From positions 1 to 5,731 of the forward strand of contig JAZSGM010000070.1 in NCBI GenBank assembly GCA_045532715.1: 5,731 bases of DNA. The letters run 5' to 3'. Below the pieces are notes generated by a model, which saw nothing but the letters and a program-made list of their open reading frames with translations, had not been told where the DNA came from and did no database searches. Of this stretch, positions 1 to 5,314 are shown piece by piece. Position 1 is the stretch's first letter, and each line of letters begins with the position of its first letter. The DNA is from RGIG2041 sp045532715 (lineage in GTDB: Bacteria; Bacillota; Clostridia; UBA1381; UMGS1253). The position numbers and the translations under genes were made by a program.

Positions 1-486
1 GTACATATAAGCCTTTTTCGGCATAGTCTGATGGAAAGCGGTATCAAATACGCCAACCTGCGGTACGCCCGGCATTGCTTCTTCGCAAGCCTTGATACCG
101 ATCAAGTTTGCCGGATTGTGCAACGGAGCAAGATCGCAGCACTGTTCGATTGCGCTCTTAACCTCGTCTGTAATCAGAACACTACCTGCAAACAATTCAC
201 CGCCGTGCACGACTCTGTGACCTACTGCACCGATTTCGTCCATAGACTTGATTACACCATGGTCAACATCCAAGAGTGCGCCGAGCACTAATTTGATTGC
301 ATCTGCGTGGTTTTCCATTGGCGTTTCGATGGTGATTTTATCTGCGCCTGCCGGCTGATGTGTCAGCTTGGAGCCCTCAATGCCGATTCTTTCGCAAAGA
401 CCCTTTGCGATGACGTCATTGTTGTCTGTGTTAATGAGCTGATACTTCAGTGAAGAGCTACCTGCATTGATAACTAATACTTTCAT
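1..486 (-). CDS. ackA: Acetate kinase, N-terminal 162 codons (partial, runs off the left edge)
   Basis: AckA transfers the phosphoryl group of acetyl phosphate to ADP, giving acetate and ATP in the cytoplasm; it is the second step of the Pta-AckA pathway. The reading frame is open from the ATG at 484-486 to base 1 and shows the family's opening MKVLVINAGSSSLKYQL. Residues known to be important in the Methanosarcina thermophila enzyme fall at the same positions here: N7, R91 (in GHRVVHGGELF), H123 (in PLHNP) and D148 (in FDTAFH). The family is about 400 residues long, so roughly 60% of the gene, with the ATP-binding half, lies outside the window. The start has an AAGGAG ribosome binding site at 496-501, nine bases upstream. 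Only 19 bases separate it from the pta stop codon and no promoter or terminator is visible there, so it is probably co-transcribed with pta. Identity is near certain. Confidence 0.98.
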   Translation of the reverse strand, partial: MKVLVINAGSSSLKYQLINTDNNDVIAKGLCERIGIEGSKLTHQPAGADKITIETPMENHADAIKLVLGALLDVDHGVIKSMDEIGAVGHRVVHGGELFAGSVLITDEVKSAIEQCCDLAPLHNPANLIGIKACEEAMPGVPQVGVFDTAFHQTMPKKAYMY

Positions 487-505
487 CTCTATCTTCTCCT
501 TTAAA

Positions 506-1510
506 TTATTTGTTCATAGCCTGTGCCTGTACAGCGGTGATTGCACATACACCAACGATATCGTCAGCGCTGCAGCCGCGGGACAAGTCATTGATCGGCA
601 TTGCAATACCCTGCGTGATAGGGCCGTAAGCTTCTGCCTTTGCAAGTCTCTGTACGAGCTTGTAGCCGATGTTACCTGCATCGAGGTCCGGGAATACAAG
701 TACGTTTGCCTTGCCTGCAACGCTGGAGCCCGGTGCCTTAGAGGAACCTACACTCGGAACGATGGCTGCGTCGAGCTGGAGCTCACCGTCAACGTTGAGG
801 TTCGGGTTATTTTCTTTACAAATTCTGGTTGCTTCTACAACTTTATCTACATCAGCGTGCTTTGCACTGCCCATTGTGGAGTGGGAGAGCATTGCAACAT
901 ATGCTTCTGTTTCAGCGAGCAGTTCGAAGGATTCAGCGGAGCATGCTGCGATAGCAGCGAGCTTTTCCGGATCCGGATTCTGCTCCAGGCCGCTGTCTGC
1001 GAAAATGAATGTGCCGTTTGCACCGTATTCGCAATCCGGAACAACCATTACAAAGAATGCGGATACAAGCTTTACACCCGGCTTTGTCTTTACAATCTGC
1101 AGCGACGGACGCAGTGTGTTTGCTGTGGAGTGACAAGCGCCGGATACAACGCCGTCAGCATCGCCGGCTTTCACCATCAGGCAAGCGTAATACATATAGT
1201 CGCCGAGCGCCTGCTCCTTTGCCTGCTCATATGTAAGGCCCTTGGACTTACGGAGTTCTACAAACAGATTGAGGTATTCCTCGGTCTTTTCGTATGTAAA
1301 CGGATTGATAATCGTTGCCTTGGAAATGTCATAGCCCTTACCGTACTTTTCAATTTCTTCCGGTGTGCCGATGATGATGATGTTTGCGATGTCTTCCTTT
1401 AAAACCTTTTCTGCAGCCTCAAAGGTACGTGCATCCATGGACTCCGGCAAAATGATTGTCTTTTTGTCCGCTTTTGCTCTTTCTTTAATTCTCTCCAAAA
1501 AGTTACTCAT
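506..1510 (-). CDS. pta: Phosphate acetyltransferase (phosphotransacetylase), short form
   Basis: Pta converts acetyl-CoA and phosphate to acetyl phosphate and CoA, feeding AckA next door. The complete product is 334 residues, the size of the short single-domain class (about 330 residues) without the extra N-terminal domains of the E. coli enzyme. Family signatures are present: ILPESMDARTFEAA near the N-terminus, VSGACHSTANTLRPSLQIVK at about residues 120-140, VFPDLDAGNIGYKLVQRLA at about 272-290, and NDLSRGCS at 307-314, where S310, R311 and C313 match the active-site S309, R310 and C312 of the M. thermophila enzyme by motif. The start ATG at 1508-1510 has GGGAGG at 1520-1525, nine bases upstream. 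A sigma-A promoter lies just upstream (1548-1576). pta and ackA form a two-gene operon in the order pta-ackA. No truncation or unusual feature is seen. Confidence 0.98.
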   Translation of the reverse strand: MSNFLERIKERAKADKKTIILPESMDARTFEAAEKVLKEDIANIIIIGTPEEIEKYGKGYDISKATIINPFTYEKTEEYLNLFVELRKSKGLTYEQAKEQALGDYMYYACLMVKAGDADGVVSGACHSTANTLRPSLQIVKTKPGVKLVSAFFVMVVPDCEYGANGTFIFADSGLEQNPDPEKLAAIAACSAESFELLAETEAYVAMLSHSTMGSAKHADVDKVVEATRICKENNPNLNVDGELQLDAAIVPSVGSSKAPGSSVAGKANVLVFPDLDAGNIGYKLVQRLAKAEAYGPITQGIAMPINDLSRGCSADDIVGVCAITAVQAQAMNK

Positions 1511-1547
1511 GATACATATCCTCCCATAAAATCAGTATAACATATGT

Positions 1548-1576
1548 ATTATATAGCAAAATTTTCAAATTTACAA
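1548..1576 (-). promoter_or_regulatory. Sigma-A-type promoter for pta-ackA
   Basis: Read on the minus strand, the -35 box is TTGTAA (1571-1576, four of six consensus bases) and the -10 box is TATAAT (1548-1553, perfect), with a 17-base spacer. Transcription would start near 1541, leaving a leader of about 30 bases that contains the GGGAGG ribosome binding site. A second possible -10 (TATACT, 1534-1539) has no good -35 at the right distance. Assigned by inspection only. Confidence 0.65.
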
Positions 1577-1584
1577 TAGTATTT

Positions 1585-1615
1585 TTGCAAAAAATGTGTT
1601 ATTATATTTTATAAT
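1585..1615 (+). promoter_or_regulatory. Probable promoter for tmcAL, divergent from the pta promoter
   Basis: A perfect TATAAT at 1610-1615 is preceded by TTGCAA at 1585-1590 with a 19-base spacer, longer than the ideal 17, so the promoter may be weak or the true -35 different. The expected start of transcription near 1622 would put the GGAG ribosome binding site at the very 5' end of the message, giving a leader of only about 16 bases. The -35 boxes of this promoter and the pta promoter are only eight bases apart, back to back, so the two polymerases may interfere. Confidence 0.5.
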
Positions 1616-1625
1616 GAAGAAAAAT

Positions 1626-1629
1626 GGAG
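1626..1629 (+). promoter_or_regulatory. Ribosome binding site that decides the tmcAL start
   Basis: GGAG lies eight bases before the ATG at 1638. Two earlier in-frame ATGs (1596 and 1614) have no Shine-Dalgarno sequence. The 1596 codon lies upstream of the proposed -10 box and the 1614 codon overlaps it, so neither would be in the transcript from that promoter. Starting at 1638 also gives the family's usual N-terminus, MKIAGIIAEYNPFH. Confidence 0.75.
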
Positions 1630-1637
1630 CCGAAAAT

Positions 1638-2825
1638 ATGAAGATTGCGGGAATTATAGCTGAATATAATCCGTTTCATACGGGACATGCTTATCATATT
1701 GCACAGACACGTGCGCTGTCCGGCGCGGACGGTGTAGCTGTTATGATGAGCGGCAATTTTGTGCAGCGCGGCGGTCCTGCCATTGCAGATAAATGGACGC
1801 GTGCCCGTGCGGCGGTTGCCGGCGGGGCGGATCTGGTGATGGAGCTGCCGACATATTTTGCACTGGCGCCTGCGCAGTTGTTTGCTGCCGGGGCTGTCAA
1901 TAGCTTTATGCAGAGTGGCGTCGTGGATGTGCTCTCCTTCGGTGCAGAGACACCGGGCTTTTTAGAAATAGCCGAAGCGGTTATCGAGCGCGAGTGGTTT
2001 ATCGAGGAGCGACTGCGCGAGATGCTGACTCCGGGTGAGCCGTATCCAATCACCTATGCAAAAGCGGTTGAGGCAGAATGCGGCATTGAAACCGGTATTT
2101 TGAGTGCGCCGAACAATATGCTTGCACTTGAGTATATGAAAGCGCTTGCGCATGAAAGAAGCAGCATTGAGCCGTTGTGCATTGAACGTGCCGGTGCGGG
2201 CTATCACGATGTGCAGGCAAAAGACGGCTTTGCTTCTGCCACGGCGCTGCGGAAAAAAATTGCAGAAGGGGAGTCTTCCTGGGAACAGTATATGCCAAAG
2301 GCGGTTTTAAATATTTATAAAGAAGCACAAGCACAGGGGAAATTTCCTGTGACGGAAAAAATGTTTGATACAGCACTTTTGTCTTTCCTGCGTGCGTTGC
2401 CGGCAAAGCAGTTTGCTTGTGTCAGTGATATGCCGGATGGGTTTGAAAACCGCATTGTGCAGATGGCAAAGCAAGCGATAAGCATTGAAGAGTTGTGCAC
2501 CTTCTGCAGTACAAAGCATTATACAGCTGCGCGTGTGCGCCGTTTGATTTGGGGATGCTTTTTGGGCTTGCCACAGCTTGGCTACGATGCAGCACCGACG
2601 TATCTTCGAGTGCTTGCGTTCAACGAAAAGGGCAGAGCAATTTTGAAGGAAATGAAGGAAGTCAGCATGTTGCCGATTATTGTTAAAACGGCGGATTATG
2701 AAGCGGATGCCTTGTTTAATGCGGATGTGCGTGCAACGGATTTGTATTTTACATCTTCGCTCAACGAAGAAAATCGCCGTGGCGGATTGGATTATATCCT
2801 TTCGCCGGAGGTTATTTCGCTGTGA
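1638..2825 (+). CDS. tmcAL: tRNA(Met) cytidine acetate ligase (TmcAL, formerly YlbM)
   Basis: TmcAL forms N4-acetylcytidine at the wobble position (C34) of elongator tRNA-Met. It activates free acetate with ATP, unlike the acetyl-CoA-dependent TmcA of gamma-proteobacteria. The product is 395 residues, close to the roughly 400-residue family length. Visible signatures in order: the nucleotidyltransferase-type ATP-binding motif AEYNPFHTGH at residues 8-17 (H14 and H17 form the HxGH-like pair), SGNFVQRGGPA at 38-48, DKWTRAR at 51-57, ADLVMELP at 64-71, NNMLALEYMKAL at 159-170, AGYHD at 187-191, SATALRKK at 200-207, and the closing ATDLYF...DYILSPEV element typical of the C-terminus. The gene is divergent from pta-ackA and single, with a weak terminator-like hairpin immediately after its TGA. 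A link between acetate production and an acetate-consuming tRNA modification is suggested by the neighbourhood but is inference. Confidence 0.93.
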   Translation: MKIAGIIAEYNPFHTGHAYHIAQTRALSGADGVAVMMSGNFVQRGGPAIADKWTRARAAVAGGADLVMELPTYFALAPAQLFAAGAVNSFMQSGVVDVLSFGAETPGFLEIAEAVIEREWFIEERLREMLTPGEPYPITYAKAVEAECGIETGILSAPNNMLALEYMKALAHERSSIEPLCIERAGAGYHDVQAKDGFASATALRKKIAEGESSWEQYMPKAVLNIYKEAQAQGKFPVTEKMFDTALLSFLRALPAKQFACVSDMPDGFENRIVQMAKQAISIEELCTFCSTKHYTAARVRRLIWGCFLGLPQLGYDAAPTYLRVLAFNEKGRAILKEMKEVSMLPIIVKTADYEADALFNADVRATDLYFTSSLNEENRRGGLDYILSPEVISL

Positions 2826-2826
2826 A

Positions 2827-2858
2827 AAAATGCATAAAAACAATTATTTATGCGTTTT
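2827..2858 (+). terminator. Weak terminator-like hairpin after tmcAL
   Basis: AAAATGCATAAA (2827-2838) can pair with TTTATGCGTTTT (2847-2858) over 12 pairs including one G-U, around an eight-base loop. The stem is AT-rich, with only a small GC core, and the T-run lies inside the right arm, so termination may be inefficient. It starts two bases after the tmcAL stop codon and ends just before the -35 box of the next operon, which fits a boundary between transcription units. Confidence 0.45.
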
Positions 2859-2860
2859 AG

Positions 2861-2889
2861 TTGACAAAACAAAAATTATGGTGTATCAT
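2861..2889 (+). promoter_or_regulatory. Strong sigma-A-type promoter of the amino acid ABC importer operon
   Basis: The -35 box is a perfect TTGACA (2861-2866) and the -10 box is TATCAT (2884-2889, five of six), with an ideal 17-base spacer. Transcription would start near 2896, giving a leader of about 34 bases that carries AGGGGAG (2915-2921) eight bases before the ATG. That leader is too short for a riboswitch or T-box, so any amino acid control should act at initiation, perhaps through the inverted repeat at 2873-2894. Confidence 0.85.
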
Positions 2890-2894
2890 AATTT
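2873..2894. promoter_or_regulatory. Perfect inverted repeat over the -10 box, candidate operator
   Basis: AAATTATG (2873-2880) and CATAATTT (2887-2894) are exact 8-base inverted arms around the six-base spacer GTGTAT. The element covers the spacer and the whole -10 box and ends just before the expected transcription start, a position where a dimeric repressor would block RNA polymerase. I do not recognise it as the usual box of a named regulator (it does not resemble the CodY consensus). AT-rich DNA yields palindromes by chance, so it is a candidate only. Confidence 0.5.
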
Positions 2895-2929
2895 GTACCT
2901 AAAATATTTATATAAGGGGAGTTTAAAAC

Positions 2930-3718
2930 ATGAAAAAAGTATTAGCATTGCTTTTGGCTTGCGTTATGGTATTTGCATTTGCATCCTGCGGCAGCCAGAA
3001 GGTAACACTCAAGATTCTTGATACGGAATATGCCGTAGAGGATTATGCAATTTGTATTGCTAAGGAAAATGAGCAGCTGCTTGCTGATGTGAACAAGGCA
3101 CTCGAAGAGCTGATTGCTGACGGTACTGCACAGAAGATTGTAGATAAGTACATCTCCGGTGTGGCACATGATCTCGTTTTCCAGGCGGACGCTGAAGGCA
3201 AGGAAGAAATCCATATGGCTACAAACGCACAGTTCCCGCCGTATGAGTACTATGAAGGGGACAAGGTTGTTGGTATTGACGCTGAAATGGCAGCTGCAAT
3301 CGCTGATAAGCTTGGTAAGAAGCTCGTAATCGATGATATGGATTTTGATGCAATCATTACGGCTGTTCAGACCGGCAAGTCCGATTTCGGTATGGCAGGT
3401 ATGACAGTTACAGAAGACAGATTGAAGACAATCAACTTCTCCGTAAGCTATGCAACAGGTATCCAGTCCGTTATCGTTCCGGAAGGCAGCGCAATTACAT
3501 CCGTTGATGATTTGTTTGCTGAGGATGCAAAGTACCTGGTAGGTACACAGAAGGGTACAACCGGCGATATCTATGCTGAAGGCGACTTCGGTGCAGACAG
3601 AGTTATGAAGTACACCTCCGGTAACGAGGCTGTTCAGGCACTTGTTACAGGCAAGGTTGACTGCGTAATCATCGACAACGAGCCGGCAAAGGCTTATGTT
3701 GCAGCAAACAATAAATAA
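2930..3718 (+). CDS. Amino acid ABC transporter solute-binding lipoprotein, apparently circularly permuted
   Basis: This is the extracytoplasmic receptor that would capture a polar amino acid for the permease and ATPase downstream (SBP_bac_3 family). Its 262 residues start with a lipoprotein signal peptide: charged MKK, a hydrophobic stretch, then FASC with lipidated C20 (Phe at -3 is unusual for a lipobox). Residues 92-262 hold the first parts of the normal fold in usual order: MATNAQFPPYEYYEGD (96-111), VGIDAEMAAAIADKLGKK (114-131), GKSDFGMAGMTVTEDRLK (149-166) with R164 expected to bind the ligand carboxylate, VGTQKGTTGD (204-213), and DCVIIDNEPAKAY (244-256) with D249 expected to bind the amino group. 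The last segment normally following, KILDTEYAVEDYA then helix LLADVNKALEELIADGTAQKIVDKYI, instead lies at residues 28-75, directly after the lipobox. No such segment follows residue 262. The frame is unbroken and binding residues are kept, so I expect a functional protein; the substrate is not determinable. Confidence 0.9.
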   Translation: MKKVLALLLACVMVFAFASCGSQKVTLKILDTEYAVEDYAICIAKENEQLLADVNKALEELIADGTAQKIVDKYISGVAHDLVFQADAEGKEEIHMATNAQFPPYEYYEGDKVVGIDAEMAAAIADKLGKKLVIDDMDFDAIITAVQTGKSDFGMAGMTVTEDRLKTINFSVSYATGIQSVIVPEGSAITSVDDLFAEDAKYLVGTQKGTTGDIYAEGDFGADRVMKYTSGNEAVQALVTGKVDCVIIDNEPAKAYVAANNK

Positions 3719-3738
3719 GAATTGTTTTGGCGGTAAAT

Positions 3739-3771
3739 CGGGGCGGAGCTTCTCCGCCCTGTTTTCTGTTT
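3739..3771 (+). terminator. Intra-operon terminator-like hairpin between binding protein and permease
   Basis: GGGCGGAG (3741-3748) pairs exactly with CTCCGCCC (3752-3759) around the three-base loop CTT, and one G-U and one C-G pair (3740-3760, 3739-3761) extend the stem to ten pairs. TTTTCTGTTTT follows at once. This is a convincing intrinsic terminator shape, yet it sits inside what should be one operon, with only 67 bases between the two genes and no promoter visible after it. Partial read-through, or stabilisation of the upstream message, would give excess binding protein over membrane complex, as is common in such importers. Confidence 0.85.
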
Positions 3772-3785
3772 TGTGAGGTAAAAAT

Positions 3786-4556
3786 ATGAATATATTCAGT
3801 CAATGGTTCGCTAATTTCACGGCGACATTCAGTCAATGGTTTGCTGATTTTAAAGCAGACTTTGTTTTAAATTTTATTGATGACAACCGATGGATGTTTA
3901 TTACCAGCGGTCTGAAAAATACGCTGATTATTACATTCTTTTCTTTGCTCATCGGTTTGGTGCTCGGTATCGTGATTGCGATTATCCGTGCAAGCTATGA
4001 CAAAAACAGAAAAGAGATGCGTCCGGGGCTAGGCAAAGTGATTTTGTGTGTTGCCAACTGGTTTTGCGAATTGTATCTTACGGTCATTCGCGGTACGCCG
4101 GTGGTTGTACAGTTGATGATTATGTACTATATCATCTTTGCATCGTCGAGAAACAGTCTGCTGGTAGCCATTATTTCCTTCGGTATCAATTCCGGTGCCT
4201 ATGTTGCCGAAATTGTGCGCTCGGGTATTATGAGCGTAGATGCAGGGCAGTTTGAGGCGGGCAGAAGTCTGGGCTTTAACTATGCGAGTACGATGCTGCA
4301 CATTATCATTCCGCAGGCATTTAAGAATGTGCTTCCGGCACTTGCAAACGAGTTTATTGTGCTCTTGAAGGAAACCTCTGTTGCAGGTTATGTAACGATC
4401 CGAGATTTGACGATGGGCGGTAATATTATCCGTGCGGCAACTTATTCGCCGTTTATGCCCTTGATTGCGGTAGCCATTATTTATCTTGTTATGGTTATCT
4501 TCTTTACAAAGCTTGTCAACATTCTTGAAAGGAGGTTGCGTAAGAGTGAGCGATAA
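3786..4556 (+). CDS. Polar amino acid ABC transporter permease (HisM/GlnP type)
   Basis: This integral membrane subunit would form the amino acid channel and dock both the binding protein upstream and the ATPase downstream. The 256-residue product has hydrophobic segments at about residues 44-68, 84-101, 109-119, 124-142, 188-203 and 223-243. Family marks include SGLKNTLIITFFSLLIGLVLG (41-61), the RGTPVVVQL motif (102-110), GAYVAEIVRSGI (137-148), and the EAA loop that contacts the ATPase, EAGRSLGF...IIIPQAFKNVLPALANEF (157-190), with G163 conserved. Before the first membrane segment is an 11-residue tandem duplication (FSQWFANF, then FSQWFADF), which is not a normal family element. The ATG at 3786 has GTGAGGT at 3773-3779. 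Its last 11 bases overlap the ATPase gene, suggesting translational coupling. It may form a homodimer, since only one permease gene is present. Confidence 0.95.
   Translation: MNIFSQWFANFTATFSQWFADFKADFVLNFIDDNRWMFITSGLKNTLIITFFSLLIGLVLGIVIAIIRASYDKNRKEMRPGLGKVILCVANWFCELYLTVIRGTPVVVQLMIMYYIIFASSRNSLLVAIISFGINSGAYVAEIVRSGIMSVDAGQFEAGRSLGFNYASTMLHIIIPQAFKNVLPALANEFIVLLKETSVAGYVTIRDLTMGGNIIRAATYSPFMPLIAVAIIYLVMVIFFTKLVNILERRLRKSER
3794..3850 (+). repeat. Two-copy tandem repeat (33-base period) in the permease 5' end
   Basis: Copy one (3794-3817) and copy two (3827-3850) match at 22 of 24 bases with a 33-base offset, encoding FSQWFANF and FSQWFADF. The two differences give one silent change and one Asn/Asp change. 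The in-frame 11-residue period and near identity suggest a fairly recent in-frame duplication. The segment looks amphipathic and lies ahead of the first membrane helix. Confidence 0.85.
4528..4535 (+). promoter_or_regulatory. Ribosome binding site that decides the ATPase GTG start
   Basis: AAAGGAGG is a full Shine-Dalgarno sequence embedded in the last codons of the permease gene, ten bases before GTG at 4546. The in-frame ATG at 4486 has no such site and would add 20 residues unlike the family's N-terminus, so the GTG is preferred. Confidence 0.8.
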
Positions 4557-5286
4557 TATCATTATCCGTACAGAAAATCTGTGCAAGTATTACGGTGAGA
4601 ATATTCATGCATTGCACAACGTAACCGCCGAAATTCAGCGAGGAGAGGTGGTTGTAATCATCGGACCGTCCGGCTCCGGCAAATCAACATTCCTGCGCTC
4701 GTTAAACCTTTTGGAAACCGCTACAAGCGGTAAGGTGTTTTTTGAAGGAACCGATATTACGGATCCGAAGGTTGACATCAATGTTCATCGTCAAAAGATG
4801 GGTATGGTGTTTCAGCAGTTTAATCTGTTTCCGCATATGACGGTGCTGAAGAATTTAACGATTGCACCGATGAAGCTGAAAAAAATGAGCAAAGCGGATG
4901 CGGAAGAAATGGCACTGACGCTTTTAGACCGTGTTGGCTTGAAGGACAGAGCAGATGCGTATCCGTCACAGTTATCCGGCGGTCAGAAGCAGAGAGTTGC
5001 CATTGTACGTGCCCTATGCATGAGTCCTGAAGTGATGCTCTTTGACGAGCCGACAAGTGCGCTCGACCCGGAAATGGTCGGTGAAGTGCTTGCAGTAATG
5101 AAGGATTTGGCTGCAGAAGGCATGACAATGGCGTGCGTGACGCACGAGATGGGTTTTGCGAAAGAGGTTGCTGATCGTGTGATTTTTATGTACGACGGTG
5201 AAATCGAAGAAATCGGCACACCGGATGAGATATTCAACAATCCGCAGAGTCCGAAAACACAACAATTTTTGAAGAGTATTTTATAA
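4546..5286 (+). CDS. Polar amino acid ABC transporter ATP-binding protein (GlnQ/HisP type)
   Basis: This cytoplasmic ATPase would power the importer by ATP-driven closure against the permease. From the GTG start it has 246 residues, the usual size for this class. All nucleotide-binding elements are intact: Walker A GPSGSGKST (40-48), Q-loop VFQQFNLFPHMTV (88-100), signature LSGGQKQR (143-150), Walker B VMLFDEPT with catalytic E168 (163-170), D-loop SALDPE (171-176) and H-loop H200 in VTHEMGFA. The stretch FNLFPHMTVLKNLTIAP and the HEMGFAKEVADRVIFM segment are characteristic of the polar amino acid subfamily. It overlaps the permease stop by 11 bases and is the last gene of the operon, followed by a short hairpin and convergent folC. 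The substrate cannot be read from this subunit. Confidence 0.96.
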   Translation: MSDNIIIRTENLCKYYGENIHALHNVTAEIQRGEVVVIIGPSGSGKSTFLRSLNLLETATSGKVFFEGTDITDPKVDINVHRQKMGMVFQQFNLFPHMTVLKNLTIAPMKLKKMSKADAEEMALTLLDRVGLKDRADAYPSQLSGGQKQRVAIVRALCMSPEVMLFDEPTSALDPEMVGEVLAVMKDLAAEGMTMACVTHEMGFAKEVADRVIFMYDGEIEEIGTPDEIFNNPQSPKTQQFLKSIL

Positions 5287-5288
5287 TA

Positions 5289-5314
5289 AAAAACCGCCCA
5301 ATGAGAGGGTTTTT
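5289..5314. terminator. Possible bidirectional terminator between the importer operon and folC
   Basis: AAAAACC (5289-5295) pairs with GGTTTTT (5308-5314) around a 12-base loop; a shorter alternative pairs CCC (5297-5299) with GGG (5307-5309) inside it. The A-run on one side and T-run on the other could serve both converging genes, but the stem is weak. It fills almost the whole 26-base gap and overlaps the folC stop codon by two bases. Confidence 0.45.

Noticed and set aside
31..291. An 86-codon plus-strand open frame at the left edge
   Set aside because: It is the antisense shadow of ackA, whose minus-strand frame is intact with all known active-site residues.
467..1402. A 311-codon open frame on the plus strand, opposite pta
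   Set aside because: It lies almost wholly antisense to a clearly identified pta gene, is Cys-rich with no recognisable domain, and lacks a promoter or ribosome binding site of its own. It is a by-product of pta codon use.
1540..1547. ACATATGT palindrome near the pta transcription start
   Set aside because: Eight bases of self-complementary AT-rich sequence are expected by chance, and the flanking bases do not extend the symmetry.
1596..1637. Longer tmcAL start at the ATG of 1596 or 1614
   Set aside because: Neither has a ribosome binding site, both fall at or before the likely -10 box, and the family's N-terminus begins at the ATG of 1638.
2307..2843. A 178-codon minus-strand open frame across the 3' part of tmcAL
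   Set aside because: It is antisense to a complete, well-conserved gene, has a low-complexity Cys/Arg/His-rich product and no family signature.
2895..2929. Possible riboswitch or T-box leader for the importer operon
   Set aside because: The predicted leader is only about 34 bases and holds a ribosome binding site but no stem structure or T-box-like sequence.
4486..4545. N-terminal extension of the ATPase from the ATG at 4486
   Set aside because: The extra 20 residues overlap permease coding sequence and do not resemble this ATPase family, while the GTG at 4546 has a strong AAAGGAGG site.
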